Assembly (NCBI RefSeq): GCF_009758415.1
Contig: NZ_WQRF01000001.1
Coordinates: 620,001 to 684,000, forward strand
DNA: 64,000 bases
Origin: Devosia marina
Lineage (GTDB): Bacteria > Pseudomonadota > Alphaproteobacteria > Rhizobiales > Devosiaceae
Direction: 5' to 3'
Shown piece by piece: positions 25,321 through 33,404 of this stretch. A program made the position numbers and the translations under genes. Numbering within the stretch: the first letter of the stretch is position 1; each line of letters begins with the position of its first letter. The notes below the pieces were generated by a model. That model searched no databases and had not been told where the DNA came from. It was given only the letters and a program-made list of their open reading frames with translations.

Positions 25321-26370
25321 CTATGCTGGGTCGGGCTCCATCACGCTCGAAATGTCGATGGGTGTACGCTCTTCCATCCAGGCCGGAACCGGCAGGTTTT
25401 TGTCGCGCAGGAATGCCGGATTGAAGATCTTGCTGGCATAGCGGTTACCGTAGTCGCACAGCACTGTCACAATAGTGTTGCCCGGCCCGAGATCGCGCGC
25501 CATGCGCACGGCCCCAGCAATATTGATGGCGCTCGAACCGCCCAGGCACAGGCCCTCATGTTCAAGCAGGTCGTAGATATAGGGCAGGGCTTCTGCGTCT
25601 GATATCTGGTAGGGCATATCGACCTTGAGGCCCTCCAGATTTGCCGTGATGCGCCCCTGGCCGATGCCTTCTGTGATCGACCCGCCCGATGATTTCAGTT
25701 CGCCATGGGCATAGTACTCATAGAGCGCTGCCCCTTCGGGATCCGCCAGCCCAATCTTGACGTCAGGATTGCGCGCGCGCAGCGCTTCTGCCACCCCGGC
25801 CAGCGTGCCGCCAGAACCCACCGCGCAGATGAAGCCGTCGATTCGGCCATTGGTCTGCTGCCAGATTTCCGGTCCCGTGGTTTCCACGTGAGCCCGGCGG
25901 TTGGAGACATTGTCGAACTGATTGGCCCAGACCGCCCCGTTTGGCAATTCCGCATTAAGCTTTTCGGCCAGGCGTCCAGACACTTTGATGTAGTTGTTGG
26001 AATTGCGATAGGGTTTGGCCGGAACCTCAAGCAGCTCGGCGCCATATAGGCGCAATGCGTCCTTTTTCTCCTGGCTTTGCGTTTCGGGAATGACGATCAC
26101 CGATTTAAAGCCGAGCGAATTGGCCACCAATGTCAGGCCAATGCCCGTATTGCCGGCCGTGCCCTCCACGATGGTGCCGCCGGGCTTGAGTTTACCCGAC
26201 TTGACCGCGTCATGGATGATGAACAACGCCGCGCGATCCTTGACCGACTGGCCGGGGTTCAGAAACTCCGCCTTGCCCCAGATTTCGCACCCCGTCAGCG
26301 TGGAGACGCGATTGAGGCGGATCAGCGGCGTATTGCCGATGGCGGAGATAAGGTCTTCGTGCTTGGCCAT
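25321..26370 (-). CDS. cysK: Cysteine synthase A (O-acetylserine sulfhydrylase)
   Basis: 349 residues of the fold-type II PLP family. The PLP lysine is in NPGQSVKDRAAL near residue 45, the substrate loop is EGTAGNTGIGL near 73, and the phosphate-binding loop is AVGSGGTLAG near 190. It makes cysteine from O-acetylserine and sulfide. About 30 residues longer at the C-terminus than typical CysK, like the longer alphaproteobacterial cysteine synthases. A cystathionine beta-synthase-like role cannot be excluded. Monocistronic, with 95 bp to the cls start and 157 bp to phr. Confidence 0.88.
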   Translation of the reverse strand: MAKHEDLISAIGNTPLIRLNRVSTLTGCEIWGKAEFLNPGQSVKDRAALFIIHDAVKSGKLKPGGTIVEGTAGNTGIGLTLVANSLGFKSVIVIPETQSQEKKDALRLYGAELLEVPAKPYRNSNNYIKVSGRLAEKLNAELPNGAVWANQFDNVSNRRAHVETTGPEIWQQTNGRIDGFICAVGSGGTLAGVAEALRARNPDVKIGLADPEGAALYEYYAHGELKSSGGSITEGIGQGRITANLEGLKVDMPYQISDAEALPYIYDLLEHEGLCLGGSSAINIAGAVRMARDLGPGNTIVTVLCDYGNRYASKIFNPAFLRDKNLPVPAWMEERTPIDISSVMEPDPA

Positions 26371-26527
26371 GACTCTATTTTCTGGGAGGAACAGAGACTT
26401 ATCGTAGGGTGGCGATCATGGCGCGGCAAGCGCCAAGCGCAGGATTCGGCAGCGCTTTTCCTTGAGTTCCCATGATACGCAAGGCCCGGTCTCAGCACAC
26501 GACCATTGGAGCATAGATTTGCGCGGG

Positions 26528-27943
26528 TCATGCCTCGGCGGATAGCGCCCCAAAGGCATCGAGCGCACGTCGGCGGGTCTCCTTGAGATCCACGATGGCG
26601 CGCGGATAGGTTTCGTCCAGCACAATGCCGGCCTTCTCCAGCACCCCTTCGGGCGCCTGGCTCGGGTCATGGATGAACTTGTCGGGCAATGCTGTCACCT
26701 CTGGCACCCAGCGTCGCACATAGTCGCCATCCGGGTCGAACCGTTCACCTTGGGTTACCGGATTGAAAATGCGAAAATAGGGGGCGGCATCCAGGCCGCT
26801 GCCAGCCACCCACTGCCAACTCGCCGGATTGTTCGCATCATCGGCATCAACTAGGCAATCCCAGAACCAGTGCTCGCCCTCGCGCCAGTCGATAAGAAGG
26901 TTCTTGGTCAGGAACGAGGCAACCAACATGCGCACCCGGTTGTGCATATAGCCGGTTTCCCATAGTTCGCGCATCCCGGCGTCGATGATTGGGATGCCAG
27001 TCTGTCCGGTCTTCCAGGCTTTGAGTTGCTCCGGCGCGTGGCGCCATTTCAGGTCGCCATACTTGGCCTGCATCGGTTTGTTGGCAATGTCGTCGCGGTG
27101 ATAAAGCTGGTGATAGCTGAAATCCCGCCATGCCAATTCGGACAGGAACTTCTCGACCGCAGACGTGCTATCTGGATGGGCGTGAGCAAAGGCCCATGCC
27201 GTGTGCCAGATCTGCCTCGGGCTGATCTCGCCAAATCGGAGATGCGCTGAGAGGTGTGAGGTGACCGCCCGCGCCGGATAGTCCCGCCCCTTGGGATAGT
27301 CCTCGACGCATTCCTCGAGAAATTGCTCAAGCCGTTCTTGTGCCGCCGCTTCTCCAATGTCCCAATATTGTGTGAGCTTTCCGGCCCATTCGGGCTGCCT
27401 GTAGTCGCTGTCGATCTGGCCTGCGGTGACGTTTTTTCCCTTCGCAGACTGGGGCAGGGGGCGGGCAATATCGCGCTCCTTGAGTGCCTTCCAGAACGGC
27501 GTGAAAACCGAATAGGGTTTGCCTTGCCCAGTCACGATCTCCCAGGGCTCCAGCAATACATTCCCGGCGTGCGACCTGACGTCCACGCCCTGCTTGCGCA
27601 GACCGGCCTTGACAGCCGCGTCGACCTCTCTCTGCCCGGGCGCATAGCGCCGGTTCCAATGCACCGCGCCCGCCTCGTCGTCACTCCGAATCCGCTCAAC
27701 GACCTCGGCGGCACGACCGTTCTCGACCCGCAGCGCGATACCCTTGTCGGCGAGGTCCTCGCCCAAAGCCGTCAGGCTCCGATGCAACCACCACCGTGCC
27801 GCACCGCCAGGCGCGCGGATTGCCTCGTCGGATTCGTGCACGTAAAGCGCAACCACGCGCTCGCCAGAGCGCCGTGCTGCATCCAGGGCGGGGTTGTCGG
27901 AAAGGCGCAGATCATTGCGCAGCCAGACCAAAACGGTGGACAC
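26528..27943 (-). CDS. phr: Deoxyribodipyrimidine photolyase
   Basis: 471 residues. The N-terminal Rossmann domain begins STVLVWLRNDLRLSDNPAL, and the C-terminal FAD-binding helical domain contains SELAWRDFSYH, the GQTGIPIIDAGMRELWETGYMHNRVRM stretch split around residues 325-350, and WQWVAGSGLDAAPYFRIFNP. It repairs UV-induced pyrimidine dimers using light. The GTG at 27943 was chosen because AAGAGG precedes it; the longer frame starting at 27976 adds 11 residues without family similarity. It lies downstream of the AHSA1 gene with a 53-bp gap, and may be part of its transcript. Confidence 0.94.
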   Translation of the reverse strand: MSTVLVWLRNDLRLSDNPALDAARRSGERVVALYVHESDEAIRAPGGAARWWLHRSLTALGEDLADKGIALRVENGRAAEVVERIRSDDEAGAVHWNRRYAPGQREVDAAVKAGLRKQGVDVRSHAGNVLLEPWEIVTGQGKPYSVFTPFWKALKERDIARPLPQSAKGKNVTAGQIDSDYRQPEWAGKLTQYWDIGEAAAQERLEQFLEECVEDYPKGRDYPARAVTSHLSAHLRFGEISPRQIWHTAWAFAHAHPDSTSAVEKFLSELAWRDFSYHQLYHRDDIANKPMQAKYGDLKWRHAPEQLKAWKTGQTGIPIIDAGMRELWETGYMHNRVRMLVASFLTKNLLIDWREGEHWFWDCLVDADDANNPASWQWVAGSGLDAAPYFRIFNPVTQGERFDPDGDYVRRWVPEVTALPDKFIHDPSQAPEGVLEKAGIVLDETYPRAIVDLKETRRRALDAFGALSAEA

Positions 27944-27996
27944 ATCGAACCTCTTTGTCTTGGGCAATACGCCCACAACGCCGATCCGGTTCAGTG

Positions 27997-28449
27997 CTAT
28001 TCCATCAATTCAGCCAGTTCCTCAAGTGCGGCGCTCCAGGCTTCCATCGAAAAGATGCGCGTCTGCGCGTCTGCGTGCGGCAGGCCGCGCTCGGTCAGCG
28101 TGATGCTGGTGCTGTCGTCCGCTATCGCCTTGAACACGATGTCGAGGACGAAGATCAACTCACTTTCTTCGTCCTCGTCCTTGTGGATCCAGGAGAGGAC
28201 GAGCCGCTCGTCCTCTACATAGGTCAGCACCTCGCCGCTGACTTCATGGTCCTCCTCGCCTTCATCCTCGGCAAAGGTCACGAAACGGTATTGTCCGCCT
28301 TCGAATGCGTCGAATTCGGCCTCATCGGCCTCCCACTGCTCAATCAGGGCCGGGTCTGTCCAGGCTGCGAACACGTCGGAGACATGCGCTGCAATGGTAC
28401 GGGTCAGCGTGATCTGGCTTTCGCTGTCGGCTTCCATGCCATTGCTCAT
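27997..28449 (-). CDS. SRPBCC / AHSA1-domain protein
   Basis: 150 residues. The START-like fold is indicated by ITLTRTIAAHVSDVFAAWTD near the N-terminus, LIEQWEAD, and the C-terminal EAWSAALEELAELM helix. The middle is very acidic (EDEGEEDHE, KDEDEESE). AHSA1-domain proteins bind hydrophobic ligands or act in stress responses; no specific role can be given. Its ATG overlaps the stop of the preceding MFS gene (ATGA), so it is translationally coupled to it. Confidence 0.85.
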   Translation of the reverse strand: MSNGMEADSESQITLTRTIAAHVSDVFAAWTDPALIEQWEADEAEFDAFEGGQYRFVTFAEDEGEEDHEVSGEVLTYVEDERLVLSWIHKDEDEESELIFVLDIVFKAIADDSTSITLTERGLPHADAQTRIFSMEAWSAALEELAELME

Positions 28450-29666
28450 GCTTGTTTCCTTTCCGGATGCAGTTCGGCTGTCTTGGGTAGCAATACGGTC
28501 AGAATACCAAGTGCCGGCAGGAAGGCGCAAATCTGGAACACGGCGATCATGCCGATCCAATCCGCTAGGGCTCCCATGACTGCAGCGCCCAGCGCGCCGA
28601 TGCCAAAGGCGAAGCCAAAGACAAAACCCGCAACCATCCCGACTTTGCCCGGTACCAGTTCTTGGGCATAGACCACCATCGCCGAAAAGGCCGATGAGAG
28701 AATAAGGCCCACCATGATGCTCATGGCGCAGGTCCAGAATAGGTCGAGATAGGGCAGGGCCAGCGTGAATGGAAGGGCGCCCAATATGGACACCCAGATC
28801 ACCGTCAGCCGGCCATAGCGGTCACCCACGGGACCGCCAATAAATGTGCCCGCCGCTACCGAGCCCAAAAATGCGAAGAGAAAGAATTGCGCCTCCTGGG
28901 CGGAGAGGGCGAACTTCTCGATCAGGAAGAAGGCGTAATAGCTCTTCAGGCCCTCGATGTAGATGAATTTGCTGAGCAGCAAGGCCCCGATCACCACGAA
29001 GGCGACGGTCAGGCGCTGGCGCGACAGCGCCGGCTTACTGACTGGGATTGTCGGTCGCAACGCCAATTGCCGCTGATGGTCGACAAACCAGCGGCCCACA
29101 TGGGTCATCAGTAGCAGGCCGAGCGCCGCAACGATCAGGAACCAGAAGACGCTACTCTGGCCCATTGGCAGCAGGATCAACGCAGCGGCCAGGGGGCCAA
29201 GGGCGGTTCCCGCATTGCCACCGACCTGAAACAGCGACTGGGCAAAGCCCAGCCGCCCGCCTGACGCCATGCGCGCCACACGCGATGCTTCGGGGTGGAA
29301 AAGTGCTGAGCCGGTACCGAGGACCACTGCGGCAAAGAACAGCAGCCAGAACCCGCTGGCCGCCGCCAGCATGGCAACGCCTGCAGCCACGATCACCATC
29401 GACAAGGCCAGCCAATAGGGCTTGGGCTTGAGGTCGCCCGACAGTCCGAAGGCCGGTTGCAGCAGGCAGGCAGTAATTTGCTGCCCGAGCGTCAGTAGGC
29501 CGATCTGCAGGTAGCTCAGGCCGTAATTTTCCTTGAGCAAGGGATAAAGCGCCGGAAGCAGAAACTGCAGCAGGTCATTGAGGAAATGGGCGCCGCTGAC
29601 GGCAAGAATAATGGACAGGGCAGCGCGCTGCGCGTCGGGCGCGGGGGCCGCGGTAATGGTGGTCAT
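28446..29666 (-). CDS. MFS exporter of the fosmidomycin-resistance (Fsr) type
   Basis: 406 residues with twelve predicted membrane helices. The N-terminal ISGAHFLNDLLQ-like segment (VSGAHFLNDLLQFLLPALYP), LLTLGQQITACLLQPAFG and GTGSALFHPEASRVARMA are characteristic of the Fsr subfamily of drug/metabolite exporters. The actual substrate is unknown. It heads a minus-strand group: MFS, AHSA1 (4-nt overlap) and perhaps phr. Confidence 0.88.
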   Translation of the reverse strand: MTTITAAPAPDAQRAALSIILAVSGAHFLNDLLQFLLPALYPLLKENYGLSYLQIGLLTLGQQITACLLQPAFGLSGDLKPKPYWLALSMVIVAAGVAMLAAASGFWLLFFAAVVLGTGSALFHPEASRVARMASGGRLGFAQSLFQVGGNAGTALGPLAAALILLPMGQSSVFWFLIVAALGLLLMTHVGRWFVDHQRQLALRPTIPVSKPALSRQRLTVAFVVIGALLLSKFIYIEGLKSYYAFFLIEKFALSAQEAQFFLFAFLGSVAAGTFIGGPVGDRYGRLTVIWVSILGALPFTLALPYLDLFWTCAMSIMVGLILSSAFSAMVVYAQELVPGKVGMVAGFVFGFAFGIGALGAAVMGALADWIGMIAVFQICAFLPALGILTVLLPKTAELHPERKQA

Positions 29667-29765
29667 GGGAAATCGCTGGACAGTCGAAAACGCTGCCGTC
29701 CTACGCCTCTAGCACGGCAAGAGCAATCGCCCGGACACACTATTCAGTCGAATTAGGGGAAGAAA

Positions 29766-29841
29766 TGGCTCCGCGAGTAGGACTCGAACCTACGACCCAG
29801 CGATTAACAGTCGCTTGCTCTACCAACTGAGCTATCGCGGA
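29766..29841 (-). tRNA. tRNA-Asn (anticodon GTT)
   Basis: A 76-nt cloverleaf. Acceptor TCCGCGA pairs perfectly with TCGCGGA, the anticodon stem AGCGA/TCGCT encloses CTGTTAA (GTT), the T-arm is CGTAGGTTCGAGTCCTACT-like, the discriminator is G and CCA is encoded. Confidence 0.96.
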
Positions 29842-29937
29842 ACACTTTTTGCAACGCCGTCTTGGCGAAGCGAGGTCCGTGTAACCAAACCGATCCGGTT
29901 TGCCAAGCCCCAAATCTCATCTCATGTGAATATCTTG

Positions 29938-30552
29938 TCAGTCTGATGAACCCTGCACGCGGTGAGAGAGGGCTAGCAGGTCGGAAATGGTGTTGAGATT
30001 TGCGAAGGGATCGCAGGCGTGCGTCGTCTCCCAATCGACAGAGACAGCGCCCAATTGCGCCAGAAGCGCCCTGGGACTTTGTGCAACCGTCCCTGCCGCC
30101 GCTTGCTCAGGCAGGTCCTGCAGGTCGGCCAGCCGCCAGGCCGCGTTGGTTGGATAGGCATTGCCCCGCCAGCACGCCTTGGCTGCCCGTGCCCCGTGCT
30201 CTAGCGCCGCCAGCAACCGAGCAGCAAAGTCCTCGGGTAGAAACGGTGTGTCGACTGCAACCGAGAGCAGCACACTGTCCCCTGGTGCATGATGGCGCAA
30301 ATGCGCCGCCGCCGCGACGATGCCGGCCAAGGGGCCTCCAAGCGGTGTGTCGAGGTCGGGCAGGGCAGTGCCAATTGCACTGGGCATTGGCAGGCCAGCA
30401 CCCGTGGAGATGAAAAGTGTGCTTCGCTCAATGCGTAACCGATTGGCGACCCTTTCCAGCAGGGACGATCCGCCTAGGCGGATTTCTGCCTTGCGAACCT
30501 GACCCAGTCGGCTCCCGCTGCCGCCGGCCAGAATGAGGAATTGGGTATTCAA
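29938..30552 (-). CDS. mobA: Molybdenum cofactor guanylyltransferase
   Basis: 204 residues. The nucleotidyltransferase signature is LILAGGSGSRLGQVRKAEIRL, then GGSSLLERV; PDLDTPLGGPLAGIVAA and the metal-binding VAVDTPFLPEDFAARLL follow. It attaches GMP to molybdopterin to give the MGD cofactor of DMSO-reductase-family enzymes. The last part of the frame, WETTHACDPFANLNTISDL, is the family's usual C-terminal NINTPEDL-type motif. Its ATG overlaps the stop of the BenE-type transporter gene by 4 nt, so they are coupled. Confidence 0.9.
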   Translation of the reverse strand: MNTQFLILAGGSGSRLGQVRKAEIRLGGSSLLERVANRLRIERSTLFISTGAGLPMPSAIGTALPDLDTPLGGPLAGIVAAAAHLRHHAPGDSVLLSVAVDTPFLPEDFAARLLAALEHGARAAKACWRGNAYPTNAAWRLADLQDLPEQAAAGTVAQSPRALLAQLGAVSVDWETTHACDPFANLNTISDLLALSHRVQGSSD

Positions 30553-31736
30553 TGGGTCTGCCTTTGACGGAGCAGGAGCAGCAAAAGGATTCCGCCAACC
30601 AATCCCCAGAACGGTGCCCCGACTCCGGCAACAGTTATCCCCGATGCGGTTGTCACGAAGGTCAGGATTGCGGGCAGACGCACCTCCTCAACGGCCAGAG
30701 CTCCCGCCAGTGCGGCAGCCAGGCTGGAAAACAGCGCCAGCCCGGCCACGGCCTGAATCAGCAGCGGCGGCACAGCGGCGATGAATGCTGCGGCTAGGCT
30801 GGCAGCAAGACCAAGCACGAGATAGGTGAAACCGGCCGCGACCGGGGCCGGCCAACGCCTGTCAGGGTCATGATGCGCCTCCGGGCCCGCGCATATTGCA
30901 GCAGTGATCGCCGCCAGATTGCTGGTCACCCCGCCAAAAACCGCCGTTGCCGCACTGGCGACCCCGGTCAGGGTGAAGAGCGGCGACGGGCGAAGCGCGT
31001 ATCCATTGGCGCGCATTACGGCCAGGCCAGGCAGGTTCTGCGATGCCATGGTGACGACATAGAGCGGCAGGGCGATGCGCACGATGGCGTCGATGGTGAA
31101 ACTGGGCATTACCGGCACCAGCGCCGGCCAGGCATTGCCGAATGTCCCTTCAGGCAACTGAGTTGTGGTCGCCAGAATTATGCCAGCCGCGACGACCGCC
31201 AACGGCACCGCATAGCGCCGTGCAAAACGCAGGCTAACGGCCCAGACGACTATGACGGGCAGGGCTTGCCAGGGCATCTCGGCAACCGCGTTTAGTGGCG
31301 CAAGGCAAAGCGTCAGCAGCATCCCCGCCAGCATGGCGTTGGCGATCGCCGCGGGAATCGCGGCAATGACCTGGGCCAGCGGCTTGATGAGCCCTGTCAG
31401 GACAACAAGAGCCGCACACACTAGAAACGCTCCGGCCACGGCCGGGAAGCCACCGACCGGCTCGCCGACGGTCAGCAAAAAGGCCGCTCCGGGCGTACTC
31501 CAGGCAAAGCTCACCGGAATGCGGATGCGCCAGGCCACGACGATATTGAGAATGCCGATGGCGATACAGATCGAGAACAACCCGGAGCCAGCTTGCTGTG
31601 GCGAAGCGCCAGCTGCCGTGAGGGCTGCAAGAATGAGCGTGAAGGTGCTGGCATAGCCGACAATTGCCGCCAATACGCCGGCCATGACCGGTTGGGCATA
31701 ATCTGTCCGGGTGATCGTTGGCGCGCCGATGGTCAT
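30549..31736 (-). CDS. BenE-family (benzoate/H+ symporter-like) transporter
   Basis: 395 residues with ten to twelve predicted membrane helices. Family hallmarks include GYASTFTLILAALTAAGASP, SFAWSTPGAAFLLT and AAITAAICAGPEAHHDPDRR, as in BenE. The family is named for benzoate uptake, but many genomes carry members with no aromatic-degradation genes nearby, as here. Substrate is therefore unknown. Cotranscribed with mobA (4-nt overlap). A tRNA-Cys gene is upstream on the same strand. Confidence 0.88.
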   Translation of the reverse strand: MTIGAPTITRTDYAQPVMAGVLAAIVGYASTFTLILAALTAAGASPQQAGSGLFSICIAIGILNIVVAWRIRIPVSFAWSTPGAAFLLTVGEPVGGFPAVAGAFLVCAALVVLTGLIKPLAQVIAAIPAAIANAMLAGMLLTLCLAPLNAVAEMPWQALPVIVVWAVSLRFARRYAVPLAVVAAGIILATTTQLPEGTFGNAWPALVPVMPSFTIDAIVRIALPLYVVTMASQNLPGLAVMRANGYALRPSPLFTLTGVASAATAVFGGVTSNLAAITAAICAGPEAHHDPDRRWPAPVAAGFTYLVLGLAASLAAAFIAAVPPLLIQAVAGLALFSSLAAALAGALAVEEVRLPAILTFVTTASGITVAGVGAPFWGLVGGILLLLLLRQRQTH

Positions 31737-31830
31737 GGCAGTTCCTGGGAATTGGTCGCGCGGAAACTACCCGCTTGCAAAGGTTCGCACCACCCAGGGC
31801 GATTCGGTTGGCTTTGGTCATATTTGGAAA

Positions 31831-31904
31831 TGGAGGCCGCGTCCGGAATCGAACCGGAGTACACGGATTTGCAATCCGCTGCGTAACCACTCCGCCACGC
31901 GGCC
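31831..31904 (-). tRNA. tRNA-Cys (anticodon GCA)
   Basis: A 74-nt cloverleaf. Acceptor GGCCGCG pairs perfectly with CGCGGCC, the anticodon stem GCGGA/TCCGT encloses TTGCAAA (GCA), the T-arm is ACTCCGGTTCGATTCCGGA-like, the discriminator is T and CCA is encoded. Confidence 0.96.
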
Positions 31905-32050
31905 TCTGGGCGCTGTACCTATTGGACGATAATCGCTTATGCAATAGGTTGTGTGTTGCACTGTGAATTTTCTGGCCAGCACGGCGGCGGTCGGCCTGTG
32001 CATACTATTCAAGCGTGTCCAATTAGCCGGTTGGGACAGGCGGGCAGTTT

Positions 32051-32263
32051 ATGCAGTTCAAGGTCACCGCGTCCTACTATGACGAAGCGAGCAAGTACCT
32101 CGTCTACACGGCGACAGGGGAACGAAACGGCGCGCGCTACACCGTCTCGTCTCGAGTCAAATGCCTCAAGCCCCCCACTACGCCGGAGCGCCTGCATATG
32201 GTTGTGCTCCTGGCTTTGACCGACCAGTTCAAGCGGCCAAGCCCCTCCGGCCGACGGGAATAG
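32051..32263 (+). CDS. Small hypothetical protein
   Basis: 70 residues, not recognised. It has a compact pattern of alternating polar and hydrophobic residues (MQFKVTASYYDEASKYLVYT, then RYTVSSRVKCLKPPTTP), a single Cys, and no signal peptide or membrane segment. A GGCGGG lies 10 bases before the ATG. It stands alone between tRNA-Cys and another small gene. Codon use is like that of neighbouring genes, which supports it being real, but there is no homology evidence. Confidence 0.45.
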   Translation: MQFKVTASYYDEASKYLVYTATGERNGARYTVSSRVKCLKPPTTPERLHMVVLLALTDQFKRPSPSGRRE

Positions 32264-32356
32264 GGCCGATGCTTGAACTAGTGTTCCTGAGGCCTGCTTT
32301 TATGGAACGCTTGGCCTGTATGTCAGTTGCCCCTCCATTCCACGAGGGAAATGCAA

Positions 32357-32542
32357 ATGACGAAAAGCCACCAGAAAAACGAAAGCGCGCCCGAAAAAAC
32401 GGAACCGGGTCAGCAGAAGGACGACAATATAGATGATCTGGGCCGCCGCCCCGACGGAACCAGGCTCAATCAGCCTGTCGATCCTGGCAAACCGCGCCCA
32501 GCTAAACCCGCTAACGCCCAATCGGCGCCCGATAGCGAATAA
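32357..32542 (+). CDS. Small hydrophilic hypothetical protein
   Basis: 61 residues, very rich in Lys, Glu, Asp, Pro and Gln, with no hydrophobic core (MTKSHQKNESAPEKTEPGQQ at the start, ending QSAPDSE). It is probably intrinsically disordered. The start follows GAGGGA at a 7-base distance, better than the ATG two codons upstream. Not recognised as a known family. It lies 82 bp before pcm. Confidence 0.4.
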   Translation: MTKSHQKNESAPEKTEPGQQKDDNIDDLGRRPDGTRLNQPVDPGKPRPAKPANAQSAPDSE

Positions 32543-32624
32543 ATTGCCGCGCGAGTCGGCAGACACTTGCCTCGGATAGCATCCTTGCATATTCACGTCC
32601 GGCATATGCAGGCGGGGGGCGGAT

Positions 32625-33278
32625 ATGGCCGGGAACGATCTTTCATTGGCGCGCAAGGCTATGGTCGACGGCCAGGTCGCCGTGAGTTCAGTAGTCGAGC
32701 CACGCCTGTTATCCGCGTTGTTGACGGTTCCTCGGGAAATCTTTGTGCCCGAACATCGCGCCGCGCTCGCCTATAGTGATGCCCAGCACGACATTGGCCA
32801 TGGACGGAAGCTGGCCTCGCCGGTTGAGTTTGCCCGCATCGCTCAACTGGCCGCCATCGATCCGGCTGACCGTGTTCTCGATGTCGCCTGCGGCACGGGA
32901 TACTCGTCGGCCGTTCTGAGTAAAATCGCCGCCTCGGTTGTCGCCTATGAACCTGATAAAGACCTGGCAAGGATTGCGGTCCACAATCTGAGTCGGATCG
33001 GCGTGGCGAACGCCTCGGTTCTCACCCAGGAGCACGAAGCTCTGGATGCAGGCCCTTACGACGCCATGCTCTTCGAAGGGGCGATAGGTAATGTTCAGGA
33101 TACCTATCTGCAAAGACTGGCGCCGGGTGGACGGCTTGTGGCGGTGATCGGCGCCGGTCGCACGGGGGTAGCAACGGTATGGATTCGGCAAGCAGACGGT
33201 GTGATCTCAGGGACGCATTTCAACGCCATGCTGCCCCCAATACTGTCGAACGATGTTCCGGAAGAGTTCGTCTTTTGA
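32625..33278 (+). CDS. pcm: Protein-L-isoaspartate O-methyltransferase family protein
   Basis: 217 residues. The SAM-binding motif I is VLDVACGTGYSSAVLS near residue 85, preceded by the family-specific HDIGHGRKLASPVEFARIAQ segment, and followed by the acidic VVAYEPDKDLA. PCMT repairs isoaspartyl residues in damaged proteins; this shorter clade, typically next to tolC in Rhizobiales, may have another substrate. TolC follows 126 bp downstream in the same direction. Confidence 0.85.
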   Translation: MAGNDLSLARKAMVDGQVAVSSVVEPRLLSALLTVPREIFVPEHRAALAYSDAQHDIGHGRKLASPVEFARIAQLAAIDPADRVLDVACGTGYSSAVLSKIAASVVAYEPDKDLARIAVHNLSRIGVANASVLTQEHEALDAGPYDAMLFEGAIGNVQDTYLQRLAPGGRLVAVIGAGRTGVATVWIRQADGVISGTHFNAMLPPILSNDVPEEFVF

Positions 33279-33404
33279 CGCGTTTTGTTGCTATCGGGTC
33301 ACGCACGGGCATGAAGATGCAATTAATGTTTGGTAGGGTTGGCCCGAGTCGGTTGTGAACCCCATTTGCTACGCGTATGGGTGAATGGGTCAGGAGACGG
33401 GTTT

